Source: Clostridia bacterium
Lineage (GTDB): Bacteria; Bacillota; Clostridia; Oscillospirales; CAG-272
Length of the DNA: 44,752 bases
Direction of reading: 5' to 3'
Assembly (NCBI GenBank): GCA_017483125.1
Contig: JAFULU010000128.1
Span: forward strand, 1 to 44,752
Positions 15,080-22,319 of this stretch are shown piece after piece (position 1 is the stretch's first letter; every line of letters starts with the position of its first letter). The translations under genes and the position numbers were made by a program. Below the pieces are notes generated by a model, which ran no database searches, was not told where the DNA came from, and saw only the letters and a program-made list of their open reading frames with translations.

Positions 15080-15757
15080 TTACAGCGTCTCCATGGTATT
15101 CTGCACCAGAGAGATATTCAGGTTGCCGTTACGCATACGGAGCTCGTCGAGGAACTCCTTTTCCTGCTTCTTGTCCTTCATGACGATGCGGTAGTCCAGC
15201 TCCAGAAGGGTGCCGTAGTCCTGGGTCTTGATGCGGTTGAGGTGGTAGTAGCGGCAGTAGGTCTTCAGCACGGGGTCGAAAACGCCGTCATAGTCCAGGG
15301 ACTCGGGGATGAGGATGCGGAGTCGCTTGCCGGTGCCGCCGAAGCGGTCGATGCCGATGAGGTTGAGCAGGATGATGAAGAGGAGGAGCAGGCCGATGGC
15401 GATAGCGCCGAAGCCGATGAAGCCCACGCCACAGGCGATACCGGCGGCGATGGAGATGTAGTAGTAGATGATGTCGCGGGGATCCTCCACCGTGTTACGG
15501 AAGCGGATCAGCGCCAGACCGCCGCCGATGGAGATAGCGCGGGCGATATTGGAGCCGATACAGATGACGATGATGGCCACGGCAGGGCCCAGGAGCATCA
15601 TGGTGAAGAGCATGGCGGGGCGGAAGCCGGTGCGGCGGTGGGTGAACATATAGACCAGCATGATGGCCACCGAGAGGCCGAGGGCACAGCCCATGACGGT
15701 GAGGGCGTGGCCGAGGGTGATGACGGTGATATCAATGGATTCCAGAATGTGATTCAT
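15080..15757 (-). CDS. DUF4956 membrane protein
   Basis: The 225-residue product has four hydrophobic segments within about residues 13-140. Its conserved core is FRPAMLFTMMLLGPAVAIIV followed by RAISIGGGLALIRFRNTVEDPRD, the signature of DUF4956. A cytoplasmic C-terminal domain (about 145-225) follows. The family has no proven activity but is repeatedly found beside VTC-domain (polyphosphate polymerase-like) genes, as here 17 bases upstream. GGAGGAAGCTACC precedes the ATG at 15757; an in-frame ATG at 15772 inside that region is a less likely start. The two genes form a minus-strand operon, plausibly a membrane complex linked to polyphosphate or envelope polymer metabolism. Confidence 0.88.
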   Translation of the reverse strand: MNHILESIDITVITLGHALTVMGCALGLSVAIMLVYMFTHRRTGFRPAMLFTMMLLGPAVAIIVICIGSNIARAISIGGGLALIRFRNTVEDPRDIIYYYISIAAGIACGVGFIGFGAIAIGLLLLFIILLNLIGIDRFGGTGKRLRILIPESLDYDGVFDPVLKTYCRYYHLNRIKTQDYGTLLELDYRIVMKDKKQEKEFLDELRMRNGNLNISLVQNTMETL

Positions 15758-15774
15758 GGTAGCTTCCTCCAAAT

Positions 15775-16533
15775 TTAGTGTATCAGGCGCAGATAGTGGT
15801 CTTCGTCGGGATGCTCGGTACAGGCTTTCTCGTAGGTATGGAGCTTGAAGTCTGTACCCACCTTGGAGAAGGTGTGGAAGGAAAGGCCGAAGTCGCTCAT
15901 GACGCGGCAGAACCAGAAGGGAACCGCCCCCGCGAACTTGACCTCCAGGAGGGTGGTACCCTCGGTGAGGATGGGGGTGCCGTAGCGGCCCAGAGTGAGA
16001 TCCAGGTCGTAGCGGCGGGTGAGGATATCGCTGTCAAAGGTGAGACGGAAGGAAGGGTCCTCACGCCCGTGGTAGGCATTGCGTAGATAGCTGACGTAGA
16101 CTCTGGGCTCCACCGTCTCGTGGGAGCGGTAGTAGTCGATCTCCCGGAGCACCTGCTCGTCGATGTAGGACAGCCCCGCGGGGTGGATGCCCGTGTCGAG
16201 GTAGTGCTTGAGGTCACCGTAACGGAGCTTGGTGCGGCGCTTGGTGCCCACGCCGTAGTATTTCTTTTTCAGCTCCAGAAATACCTTGGTGTCCTCGGTG
16301 GGGACGCCGTAGCTGCGCAGTCGGAGCTTTTCCTTGTACTTGGGGAGCTGGACCGAGCCGCGGATGACGTGGTCGTCAAAGTCATCGTAGTAGAGGTTGC
16401 AGATCATGTAGGGCTTGCCGTCCACGTTGTAGGGGTCGTCCTTCATGTAGGGGGCGATCCGCGCCTTCAGCTCCTCTACCCGCTCGGTGGGCAGAGTGGT
16501 CTTTTTTTCCATGCGCTTGAAGGTATTGGCCAT
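15775..16533 (-). CDS. VTC-domain (polyphosphate polymerase-like) protein
   Basis: The 252-residue product is a VTC domain of the CYTH-like triphosphate tunnel fold. Visible tunnel-strand segments are PYMICNLYYDDFDD (about 42-55), KEKLRLRSYGVP (about 67-78), KVFLELKKKYYGVGTKRRTKL (about 83-103), RLTFDSDILTRRYDL (about 165-180) and TLLEVKFAGAVPFW. The alternating basic and acidic residues line the nucleotide/polyphosphate tunnel in relatives. Eukaryotic VTC4 makes polyphosphate from ATP; bacterial members are assumed to act likewise, but this is family inference. GAAAGGAGG precedes the ATG at 16533. It pairs with DUF4956. A TATAAT-like -10 lies near 16609 on the minus strand, with no clear -35. 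Confidence 0.9.
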   Translation of the reverse strand: MANTFKRMEKKTTLPTERVEELKARIAPYMKDDPYNVDGKPYMICNLYYDDFDDHVIRGSVQLPKYKEKLRLRSYGVPTEDTKVFLELKKKYYGVGTKRRTKLRYGDLKHYLDTGIHPAGLSYIDEQVLREIDYYRSHETVEPRVYVSYLRNAYHGREDPSFRLTFDSDILTRRYDLDLTLGRYGTPILTEGTTLLEVKFAGAVPFWFCRVMSDFGLSFHTFSKVGTDFKLHTYEKACTEHPDEDHYLRLIH

Positions 16534-16810
16534 GCTGCCTCCTTTCCGCTTTTTTAGAGCCGCTCGGTATTCTGCTTGGTGGGGTACAAGAGACCCCAAT
16601 TAAGCACATTATATAGGTAATATGTGACGAAAATTTGAACAATCATGGAAAAAGGTGCGAATTTACAGATTATTTACCGAATTTCAAAGCCTCGGCGGCA
16701 GATACGGATGATTTCGGCTTGACCGCCATGTTTTTCAAGGGCTACCGAGACCGAAACGGCGCACACTAACGGATGCAAACACCGTTTTTGACCGAAAGGA
16801 GCCTCAAACC

Positions 16811-17620
16811 ATGTACGATCCCGATCCCATTTCCCGCTTCCATAAGCTCATAGCCGCCCTGCTCTCGGCCCTCTTCCTGCTCTCGACCCTGGCCCTCCCC
16901 GCCCAGGCCAAGGGGACGGGCTGGTACTGCGTCCGCGCCAAAAACCACCTCCAGCCCGTGGCCGACCCGCCCCTTCGGGAGGTGGAGAAGTACGGCGGCT
17001 ACTATATTGACCACAGCCACACCGACCCGAAGGGCGACGACAAGGTGGTCTACCTCACCTTTGACGCGGGCTACGAGAACGGCAACGTAGCCAAGGTGTT
17101 GGACGTCTTGCAGGCCGAGGGGACCACGGGGGCCTTCTTCATCCTGGGTAACCTCCCCGAAAAGAACCCCGATTTGGTGCGCCGTATGGCTACCGAGGGG
17201 CATCTGGTCTGCAACCATACCTTCACCCATAAGAACCTCTGCGGGGCCTCCGCGGGGGCGCTGACCGCCGAGCTGAAGCGGTTGGAGGAGGCCTGTACCG
17301 CCATCGGGGTGAATGTCGCCCCCTACTACCGTCCCCCCGAGGGATGCTTCGACGAGGCCATGCTCCGCGAGGCCCAGACGGCGGGGTACAAGACGGTCTT
17401 CTGGAGCTTCGCCTACGCCGATTGGGACAACCAAAAGCAGCCCGATCCCGCCGCCGCGAAGGCTCGGATCCTGGACAATCTCCACAACGGCGCGGTGATC
17501 CTGCTCCACCCCACCTCGGCTACCAACGCCGCCATTCTGGGGGAGGTTCTGCGGGAGATGAAGACCCTGGGCTACCGCTTCGGGACCCTGGACGAGCTGA
17601 CGGGAGGTGAGGGAAATTGA
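16811..17620 (+). CDS. Polysaccharide deacetylase, PdaA-like
   Basis: The 269-residue secreted protein has a signal peptide (about residues 12-33, cleavage near AQA-KG) and a NodB-type deacetylase domain. Motif 1 is TFDAGYENG (83-91), with the catalytic Asp; motif 2 is NHTFTH (about 135-140), the metal-binding His pair; motif 3 is YYRPPEG; motif 4 is WSFAYADWD; and ILLHPTS follows. The TFDAGYENG form and WSFAYADWD resemble PdaA, the N-acetylmuramoyl deacetylase that prepares muramic delta-lactam in spore cortex. That would fit a spore former but does not prove one. GAAAGGAG precedes the ATG. The stop overlaps the TTG start of a second deacetylase. Confidence 0.88.
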   Translation: MYDPDPISRFHKLIAALLSALFLLSTLALPAQAKGTGWYCVRAKNHLQPVADPPLREVEKYGGYYIDHSHTDPKGDDKVVYLTFDAGYENGNVAKVLDVLQAEGTTGAFFILGNLPEKNPDLVRRMATEGHLVCNHTFTHKNLCGASAGALTAELKRLEEACTAIGVNVAPYYRPPEGCFDEAMLREAQTAGYKTVFWSFAYADWDNQKQPDPAAAKARILDNLHNGAVILLHPTSATNAAILGEVLREMKTLGYRFGTLDELTGGEGN

Positions 17621-18582
17621 CACCGGATCGAAACGGCGGAAAAGCGAATTCCATCAATGACTTTTCAAGCTACGGAAAAGGGCGGCTCGGCTGGATATCG
17701 GCGGCGGTTCTGTTCACCGCGCTGGTAGTTTTGGCCCTCCTTGTAGCCGTCCGCACAAGGGCTGACGGGGGGGTGGAAAACGGCTGGCGGGTGCACCATA
17801 TCGGGGAGGAGGGATCGGTGTCCGACGCCGTCTCCGAGTCGGTGGTAGAGGGCATTCCCGCCGCCCTGTATCCTGCCTATCCCTCCCCCTTCCGCCCCCT
17901 GCCCGAGCCCGCCGAGAGCGAGTCGGTGACCGTGCCCGAAACCGAGACCGAAACGGTCAAGGACGGGGATGAGATGATCTACCACAGCCGCCACAACGAC
18001 CGAATGGAGATCGCCCTGTCCTTCGACGACGGCCCCCACCCGCGGCTGACCCCCGTCATTCTGGACATCCTCGCGGAGTACGGCATCAGGGCCACCTTCT
18101 TCATGGTGGGGGAGAACGTGGGCTACTACCCCGCCGCCGCCCGCGCTGTGGCCGAGGCGGGTCACGAGATCGGCAACCACACCTTCTCCCACCGCAAGTT
18201 CGACCGCATGGGGGAGGAGGATCTCCGCCGTGAGATCAGCTCCTGCGAGGAGGCCATCGCCTCGGTATCCGACACCCCCGTCCGCTTCATCCGTCCTCCC
18301 GAGGGGCAGATGAGCGACACCATGCGGCGGGTCATCGGAGCCTCGGACTATCGGGTCATCCTCTGGGACGTGGATACCCGCGACTGGGCCCACACCCCGC
18401 CCGCCGAGATCACCCGCCACATTCTGGATACGGTACAGGCGGGGGACATCATCCTCATGCACGATTTCATCGGCTACGACAGCCCCACCCCCGAGGCCCT
18501 GCGCCTTGTGATCCCCGCCCTCCTGGAGCGCGGATACCGCTTTGTCACGGTGGGAGAGCTGGTGGACGAGGGACGTCCGTGA
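17617..18582 (+). CDS. Membrane-anchored polysaccharide deacetylase (NodB domain)
   Basis: The 321-residue product has one membrane anchor (about residues 27-46), a Glu/Pro-rich linker and a NodB deacetylase domain. Motifs: SFDDGPHP (135-142; the two Asp residues are the base and a metal ligand), GNHTFSHRKFD (metal His pair), RPPEGQMSDTMRR, LWDVDTRDW and IILMHDF. This is the peptidoglycan N-acetylglucosamine/chitooligosaccharide deacetylase layout, different from the PdaA-like gene before it. The start is TTG at 17617: it follows GGGAGGTGAGGG, overlaps the previous stop as TTGA, and no in-frame ATG occurs before the membrane segment. Together the two overlapping genes suggest coordinated modification of wall glycan. 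Confidence 0.9.
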   Translation: MTPDRNGGKANSINDFSSYGKGRLGWISAAVLFTALVVLALLVAVRTRADGGVENGWRVHHIGEEGSVSDAVSESVVEGIPAALYPAYPSPFRPLPEPAESESVTVPETETETVKDGDEMIYHSRHNDRMEIALSFDDGPHPRLTPVILDILAEYGIRATFFMVGENVGYYPAAARAVAEAGHEIGNHTFSHRKFDRMGEEDLRREISSCEEAIASVSDTPVRFIRPPEGQMSDTMRRVIGASDYRVILWDVDTRDWAHTPPAEITRHILDTVQAGDIILMHDFIGYDSPTPEALRLVIPALLERGYRFVTVGELVDEGRP

Positions 18583-18589
18583 TCCCGAT

Positions 18590-18643
18590 ACCGCTTCCGA
18601 CCGTTCGGCACACCGAGCCGTATGGTTGGGAGCGGTTTTCTTT
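18590..18643 (+). terminator. Terminator after the deacetylase pair
   Basis: A long stem (about ACCGCTTCC near 18590 with GGGAGCGGT ending at 18636) encloses an inner CGGC/GCCG hairpin, followed by TTTTCTTTT. Confidence 0.75.
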
Positions 18644-18697
18644 TGCGGATAAATGTAAATATTATATAAATTTTTTATCAGTCGCCCGCATAGGGTG

Positions 18698-18726
18698 TTG
18701 CAAAACGTAGATGCTTATGGTATAAT
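18698..18726 (+). promoter_or_regulatory. Sigma-A promoter of cdaA
   Basis: TTGCAA (18698-18703), 17-base spacer, TATAAT (18721-18726), with an extended -10 TG. It starts a unit of cdaA, the 82-residue gene and the FAD-protein gene. Confidence 0.8.
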
Positions 18727-18795
18727 AAAAATTACCTTTTATGATGGGTAAATATGTATAATAATATACAAAATACAGGGAAAGGCGGTGGCGTG

Positions 18796-20007
18796 ATGAC
18801 CGAAACTACCATGAATTTTCAAACCTTTATTGACCAGTACATACTGTACCCGTGGGAGACCTTCCGCTTCATAGACGTGCTGGATTGGCTGCTCATGACG
18901 CTGCTGATCTACTGCGTGTGTATGCTGTTCCGAGGCCGTGCGGCGGCCCGTATGGGGGGCGGCCTTCTGGCCATTTTCGCGGTTTCCCTCATTGCCGAGC
19001 AGTTGGGTATGTCGGGACTCCACTCCATTATGGCCGCTGTCACTCCCTACACCGTCATCCTCCTGGCGGTCATCTACCAGCCCGAGCTTCGTGACGCCCT
19101 GGCCCGTATCGGCAGCTTCATCACCATGTTCCGCAAGAAGAAGCATCCCCGCGAGGCCGAGATGGAGAACACCATCCACGTTGTGGTGGACGCCGCCTGC
19201 CAGATCGCCCAGACCGAAAAGGACGGCGCCCTCATCGTCCTGGAGCTGTTCCAGAACGTGGACGAGTACATCGACAAGGGCTACGCCCTGGATATGGAGG
19301 TAGACCGCCACATCCTCTGCCAGATGTTCAAGGACAAGACCCTGTTCCACGACGGAGCCGTGGTGGTCCGCAACAACCGCATCGTCATGGCGGGCTGTAA
19401 GCTCCCCCTCCGCAAGAACGGAGAGGTGGTGGACGGTCTGGGTACCCGTCACCGCGCCGCCGTGGGGATCACCGACGTCACCGACTGCGTGGTGGTGGTG
19501 GTATCCGAGGAGAGCCACAAGATCTCCATTGCCAACCACGGTAACATCGAGCGTGACTTCAACCAGTCGGGAGACGAGCTTCGCAACCCCGAGGCCCGTC
19601 AGCGAATCGAAAAGAGTCTTCGCCGCGCTCTGTACAATATGCTCATCGGTCTGGAGATCGCCGACCGCACCAATGCCGAGGAGAGCCGCGTGCAGGTGCG
19701 CTTCAAGTGGGGCTTCAATCTGGACGCCGAGGACCGCGAGCGTATCAACAAGGAGCGCGAGAAGCAGAACACCGATCTGGAGAAGTTCGAGAAGACCTAC
19801 AACAGATTGGCCAAGAAAAAGGCGACCCGTACCGTGACCGTGGAGGTCACCGACGAGGAGGACGCCGAAGAAATCACCGAGGAGACCGTGACAGTACCCG
19901 CCCCTCCCTCCGAGGACAACGCGGGGATGCCCTCCATCTCCCTGACTCCCCCCGATCTGACCACCGCCGCCAAGGAAGCGGACGGCGACGCCTCGGACGA
20001 GGCATGA
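18796..20007 (+). CDS. cdaA: Diadenylate cyclase CdaA with acidic C-terminal extension
   Basis: CdaA (DacA) condenses two ATP into cyclic-di-AMP, which controls potassium and osmolyte balance. Three N-terminal membrane helices (about residues 30-100) precede the DAC domain with DGAVVV (186-191) and GTRHRAAVG (216-224), the catalytic and ATP-binding motifs. The usual enzyme is about 270-280 residues; this one is 403 because a coiled, highly charged tail of about 120 residues follows the DAC domain (KEREKQNTDLEKFEKTYNRL, then acidic Thr/Glu-rich). The start at 18796 follows AAAGGCGGTG; in-frame ATGs at 18754 and 18811 are alternatives. It leads an operon whose second gene is in the CdaR position. 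Confidence 0.95.
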   Translation: MTETTMNFQTFIDQYILYPWETFRFIDVLDWLLMTLLIYCVCMLFRGRAAARMGGGLLAIFAVSLIAEQLGMSGLHSIMAAVTPYTVILLAVIYQPELRDALARIGSFITMFRKKKHPREAEMENTIHVVVDAACQIAQTEKDGALIVLELFQNVDEYIDKGYALDMEVDRHILCQMFKDKTLFHDGAVVVRNNRIVMAGCKLPLRKNGEVVDGLGTRHRAAVGITDVTDCVVVVVSEESHKISIANHGNIERDFNQSGDELRNPEARQRIEKSLRRALYNMLIGLEIADRTNAEESRVQVRFKWGFNLDAEDRERINKEREKQNTDLEKFEKTYNRLAKKKATRTVTVEVTDEEDAEEITEETVTVPAPPSEDNAGMPSISLTPPDLTTAAKEADGDASDEA

Positions 20008-20037
20008 TCGCCCCCATTTTGGAAAGGACCAACACAT

Positions 20038-20286
20038 ATGGCACGTTTGAAGCTGTACCGCAAGCCCGGCAAGAAGTACAAGACCGAGCTGCGCCCCTCC
20101 CGTATTGATATTCTGATACTCCCCCTCCTGCTCTGCTTTCTGGGGTCCATCGTGCTCTGGTGCTACGTAACGGGACATAACCGCCCCGAGACCGAGACCG
20201 AGCCTCCCGCCGCGGAGACCACCGTTCCCGCCGAGGAGACCGAGGAGTCCGCTCCCGAGACCGAGGCCCGGCCCTCCGAGGTATGA
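20038..20286 (+). CDS. 82-residue single-span membrane protein in the CdaR position
   Basis: The product has a basic cytoplasmic N-terminus (MARLKLYRKPGKKYKTELRP), one membrane helix (about residues 26-47, LLCFLGSIVLWCYVTG) and an acidic Thr/Glu/Pro tail of about 35 residues. In most Bacillota cdaA is followed by cdaR, whose product has a similar N-terminal helix ending in an LW.YV pattern and then several extracytoplasmic YbbR domains. Here no YbbR domain exists. I infer that this is either a truncated CdaR or an unrelated small replacement; the membrane-helix resemblance favours the former. AAAGGACC precedes the start, and its stop overlaps the next gene. Confidence 0.75.
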   Translation: MARLKLYRKPGKKYKTELRPSRIDILILPLLLCFLGSIVLWCYVTGHNRPETETEPPAAETTVPAEETEESAPETEARPSEV

Positions 20287-21917
20287 GCGGTAGCCTTTGC
20301 CGCGAGGCCATGATCGAGGGCGTGTCGGTGCCCGTGGGAACCCCCGAGGCCGATGTCCTCCAAAGAGCCTTGCAGAAGCTGAAAAAGAGCGGACTCCCCC
20401 ACAAGGGGGTGACCCTCCGCCTCTACAAAAAGTCGGTGGACGCCCGTAAGCGGGAGGAGATCCGACTGGTCTACTCGGTGCTGGCCACCCTCCCCGAGGG
20501 GAAGACCTTCTCCGAGGATCAGCTGACCCGAGCGGGCTTCAAGCCCCACTCCCCCACAGCCCTGACCCTGACCCACGGCACGGCGGTGCTCCCCGCCCGT
20601 CCCCTGGTGGTGGGCATGGGCCCCGCGGGTCTGTTCTGCGCCTACATCCTGGCCAAGGAGGGCTATGCCCCTATCCTCATCGACCGCGGAGACAGCGTAG
20701 CCGACCGTGTGAAGTCGGTGGAGACCTTCTACACCGAGGGACGGCTGGACACCGAGTCCAACATCCAGTTCGGCGCGGGAGGAGCGGGCACCTTTTCCGA
20801 CGGTAAGCTCCTGACCCGCATCAACGACGCCCGCTGCGCCTTCGCGCTGGAGACCCTCCGTGACATGGGGGCACCCGCCGACATCACCCTCCAGGCCAAG
20901 CCCCATGTGGGCACCGACGTGCTCCGTACCGTGGTGCAGACCATGCTGGATACCGTCGCCTCTCTGGGCGGTGAGGTGATCTACCGCTGTCGGCTGGACG
21001 GCTTTGACCGTCACCCCGACGGAAGCTTTACCGCCAAGACCTCCAAGGGGGACATCCCCTGCGGCGTGATCGTCCTCGCCCCCGGGCACAGCGCCAGAGA
21101 TACCTACCGTATGCTGCTGGAAAAAAACGTCATGCTGGAGCCCAAGCCCATTTCGGTGGGGGTGCGCATCGAGCATTTGCGAAGCGATATGGATGCCATG
21201 CTCTACGGCTCCATGGCGGGTCATCCCGATCTGGGGGCCGCCGAGTACCACCTGTCCGACACCAAGGGGGAGAGAGGGGTCTACACCTTCTGCATGTGTC
21301 CCGGCGGTGAGGTGGTGGCCGCCGCCTCCGAGGAGGATACCGTGGTGGTCAACGGCATGAGCCACCGCGCCCGCAACGGGATGAACTCCAACGCCGCCAT
21401 CGCGGTGTCGGTCCGCACCACCGATTACGAGCCCGTAGAGGGGAGCCTCGTGCTGGGTGCCATTGCCTACCAACGCCGTATTGAGCGAGCCGCCTTCGTA
21501 GCGGGAGGGGGAGACTACTCCGCCCCCGTCCAGACCGTGGGGGACTTTCTGGAGGGTGACCGCGCCATCCACGAGCCGACCCGCGTCAAGCCCTCCTACA
21601 TGGGAGGTGACCGCTACCGCCTCGCTCCCGTCAGCAAGACCCTGCCCGAGTACGTCTGTCAGTCCCTGCGCTACGGCCTGCGCTCCTTTGACCGCAAGGT
21701 CAGGGGCTACGCCATGCCCGAGGCTGTTCTGTCCGCCGCCGAGACCCGTACCTCGGCTCCCGTCCGCATCCTGCGCGGTAGCGACTTCTGCGCCGTAGGC
21801 AACCCCGGCATCTACCCCTGCGGGGAGGGCGCGGGCTACGCGGGAGGCATCACCTCCGCCGCCGTGGACGGCATCAAGGTGGCCGAGGCCATTCTGTCGG
21901 TCTACGCGCCGCTGTAA
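20283..21917 (+). CDS. FAD-dependent oxidoreductase-like protein (COG2509 type)
   Basis: The 544-residue product has an N-terminal helper region (about residues 1-100, with KGVTLRLYKKSVDARKR), then a Rossmann dinucleotide fold VVGMGPAGLFCAYILAKEG (109-127). Next come SNIQFGAGGAGTFSDGKL (about 158-175), LAPGHSARDTYRML, and the closing FAD-binding PCGEGAGYAGGITSAAVDGI. This is the layout of COG2509, uncharacterised FAD-dependent dehydrogenases common in Clostridia and often encoded near cdaA/glmM. Substrate is unknown. The ATG overlaps the stop of the 82-residue gene (ATGA), so it belongs to the cdaA operon. Confidence 0.9.
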   Translation: MSGSLCREAMIEGVSVPVGTPEADVLQRALQKLKKSGLPHKGVTLRLYKKSVDARKREEIRLVYSVLATLPEGKTFSEDQLTRAGFKPHSPTALTLTHGTAVLPARPLVVGMGPAGLFCAYILAKEGYAPILIDRGDSVADRVKSVETFYTEGRLDTESNIQFGAGGAGTFSDGKLLTRINDARCAFALETLRDMGAPADITLQAKPHVGTDVLRTVVQTMLDTVASLGGEVIYRCRLDGFDRHPDGSFTAKTSKGDIPCGVIVLAPGHSARDTYRMLLEKNVMLEPKPISVGVRIEHLRSDMDAMLYGSMAGHPDLGAAEYHLSDTKGERGVYTFCMCPGGEVVAAASEEDTVVVNGMSHRARNGMNSNAAIAVSVRTTDYEPVEGSLVLGAIAYQRRIERAAFVAGGGDYSAPVQTVGDFLEGDRAIHEPTRVKPSYMGGDRYRLAPVSKTLPEYVCQSLRYGLRSFDRKVRGYAMPEAVLSAAETRTSAPVRILRGSDFCAVGNPGIYPCGEGAGYAGGITSAAVDGIKVAEAILSVYAPL

Positions 21918-21950
21918 GGACGGCGATCGGAGATGAGTCACGTTTCGTTG

Positions 21951-22171
21951 AATTCGCAATTCGTAATGCGTAATTCGTAATTGCGGGAGCCTTTCGCTGA
22001 AGCGAAAGCCGATTCATTAGTGATTCGAAAGAAATTCTGTTCTTGAAAATTTGTTGTCCATCAGGGGAAATTCCGCTATATGGAGTTAGCCCCCTTGCCA
22101 TACGATCATATTTTACCAACGGCAAGATGTTTCGTTCATTACGAATTACGAATTGCGAATTGCGAATTGCG
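21951..22171. mobile_element. Gene-less heptamer-bounded element H2
   Basis: Five heptamers of the AATTCGT/AATTCGC type (21951-21985) face five inverted heptamers of the AATTACG/AATTGCG type (22137-22171). Inside the left array is CTTTCGC-TGAA-GCGAAAG (21991-22008), the same stem found in H1. The interior, about 130 bases and AT-rich, has TCCAT/ATGGA pairing near 22050-22080 and no ORF. The shared architecture with H1 and the lack of the S23 gene suggest a non-autonomous, MITE-like form. A weak promoter-like TTGTCC-N17-TATATG occurs near 22053-22081 and might feed recJ. Confidence 0.6.
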
Positions 22172-22210
22172 CCAATAGCCTGCACCTGAAAATAACGAGT
22201 ATCCGCTTTT

Positions 22211-22299
22211 GCAGATCCCGATCGGAGAACGAGCATCGGGCTGTGGGGCGGTTGGAATAGTCCCGCCGTAGGGGCGGGAGGCACCCGCAGATGGGGTGC
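22211..22299 (+). other. Three consecutive hairpins before recJ
   Basis: Stem 1 is CCCGAT/ATCGGG (22217-22240), stem 2 is CCCGCC/GGCGGG (22262-22278), and stem 3 is GCACCC/GGGTGC (22281-22299), ending about 9 bases before the recJ ribosome site. There is no T tract, so it is not a standard terminator. It may be a structured 5' leader; I do not recognise a known riboswitch. Confidence 0.4.
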
Positions 22300-22319
22300 T
22301 TTGAAGAAAGGATCACGTT

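Noticed and set aside
22211-22299. recJ hairpins as a terminator of the cdaA operon
   Set aside because: No T tract, and they end next to the recJ ribosome site, about 300 bases from the upstream stop.
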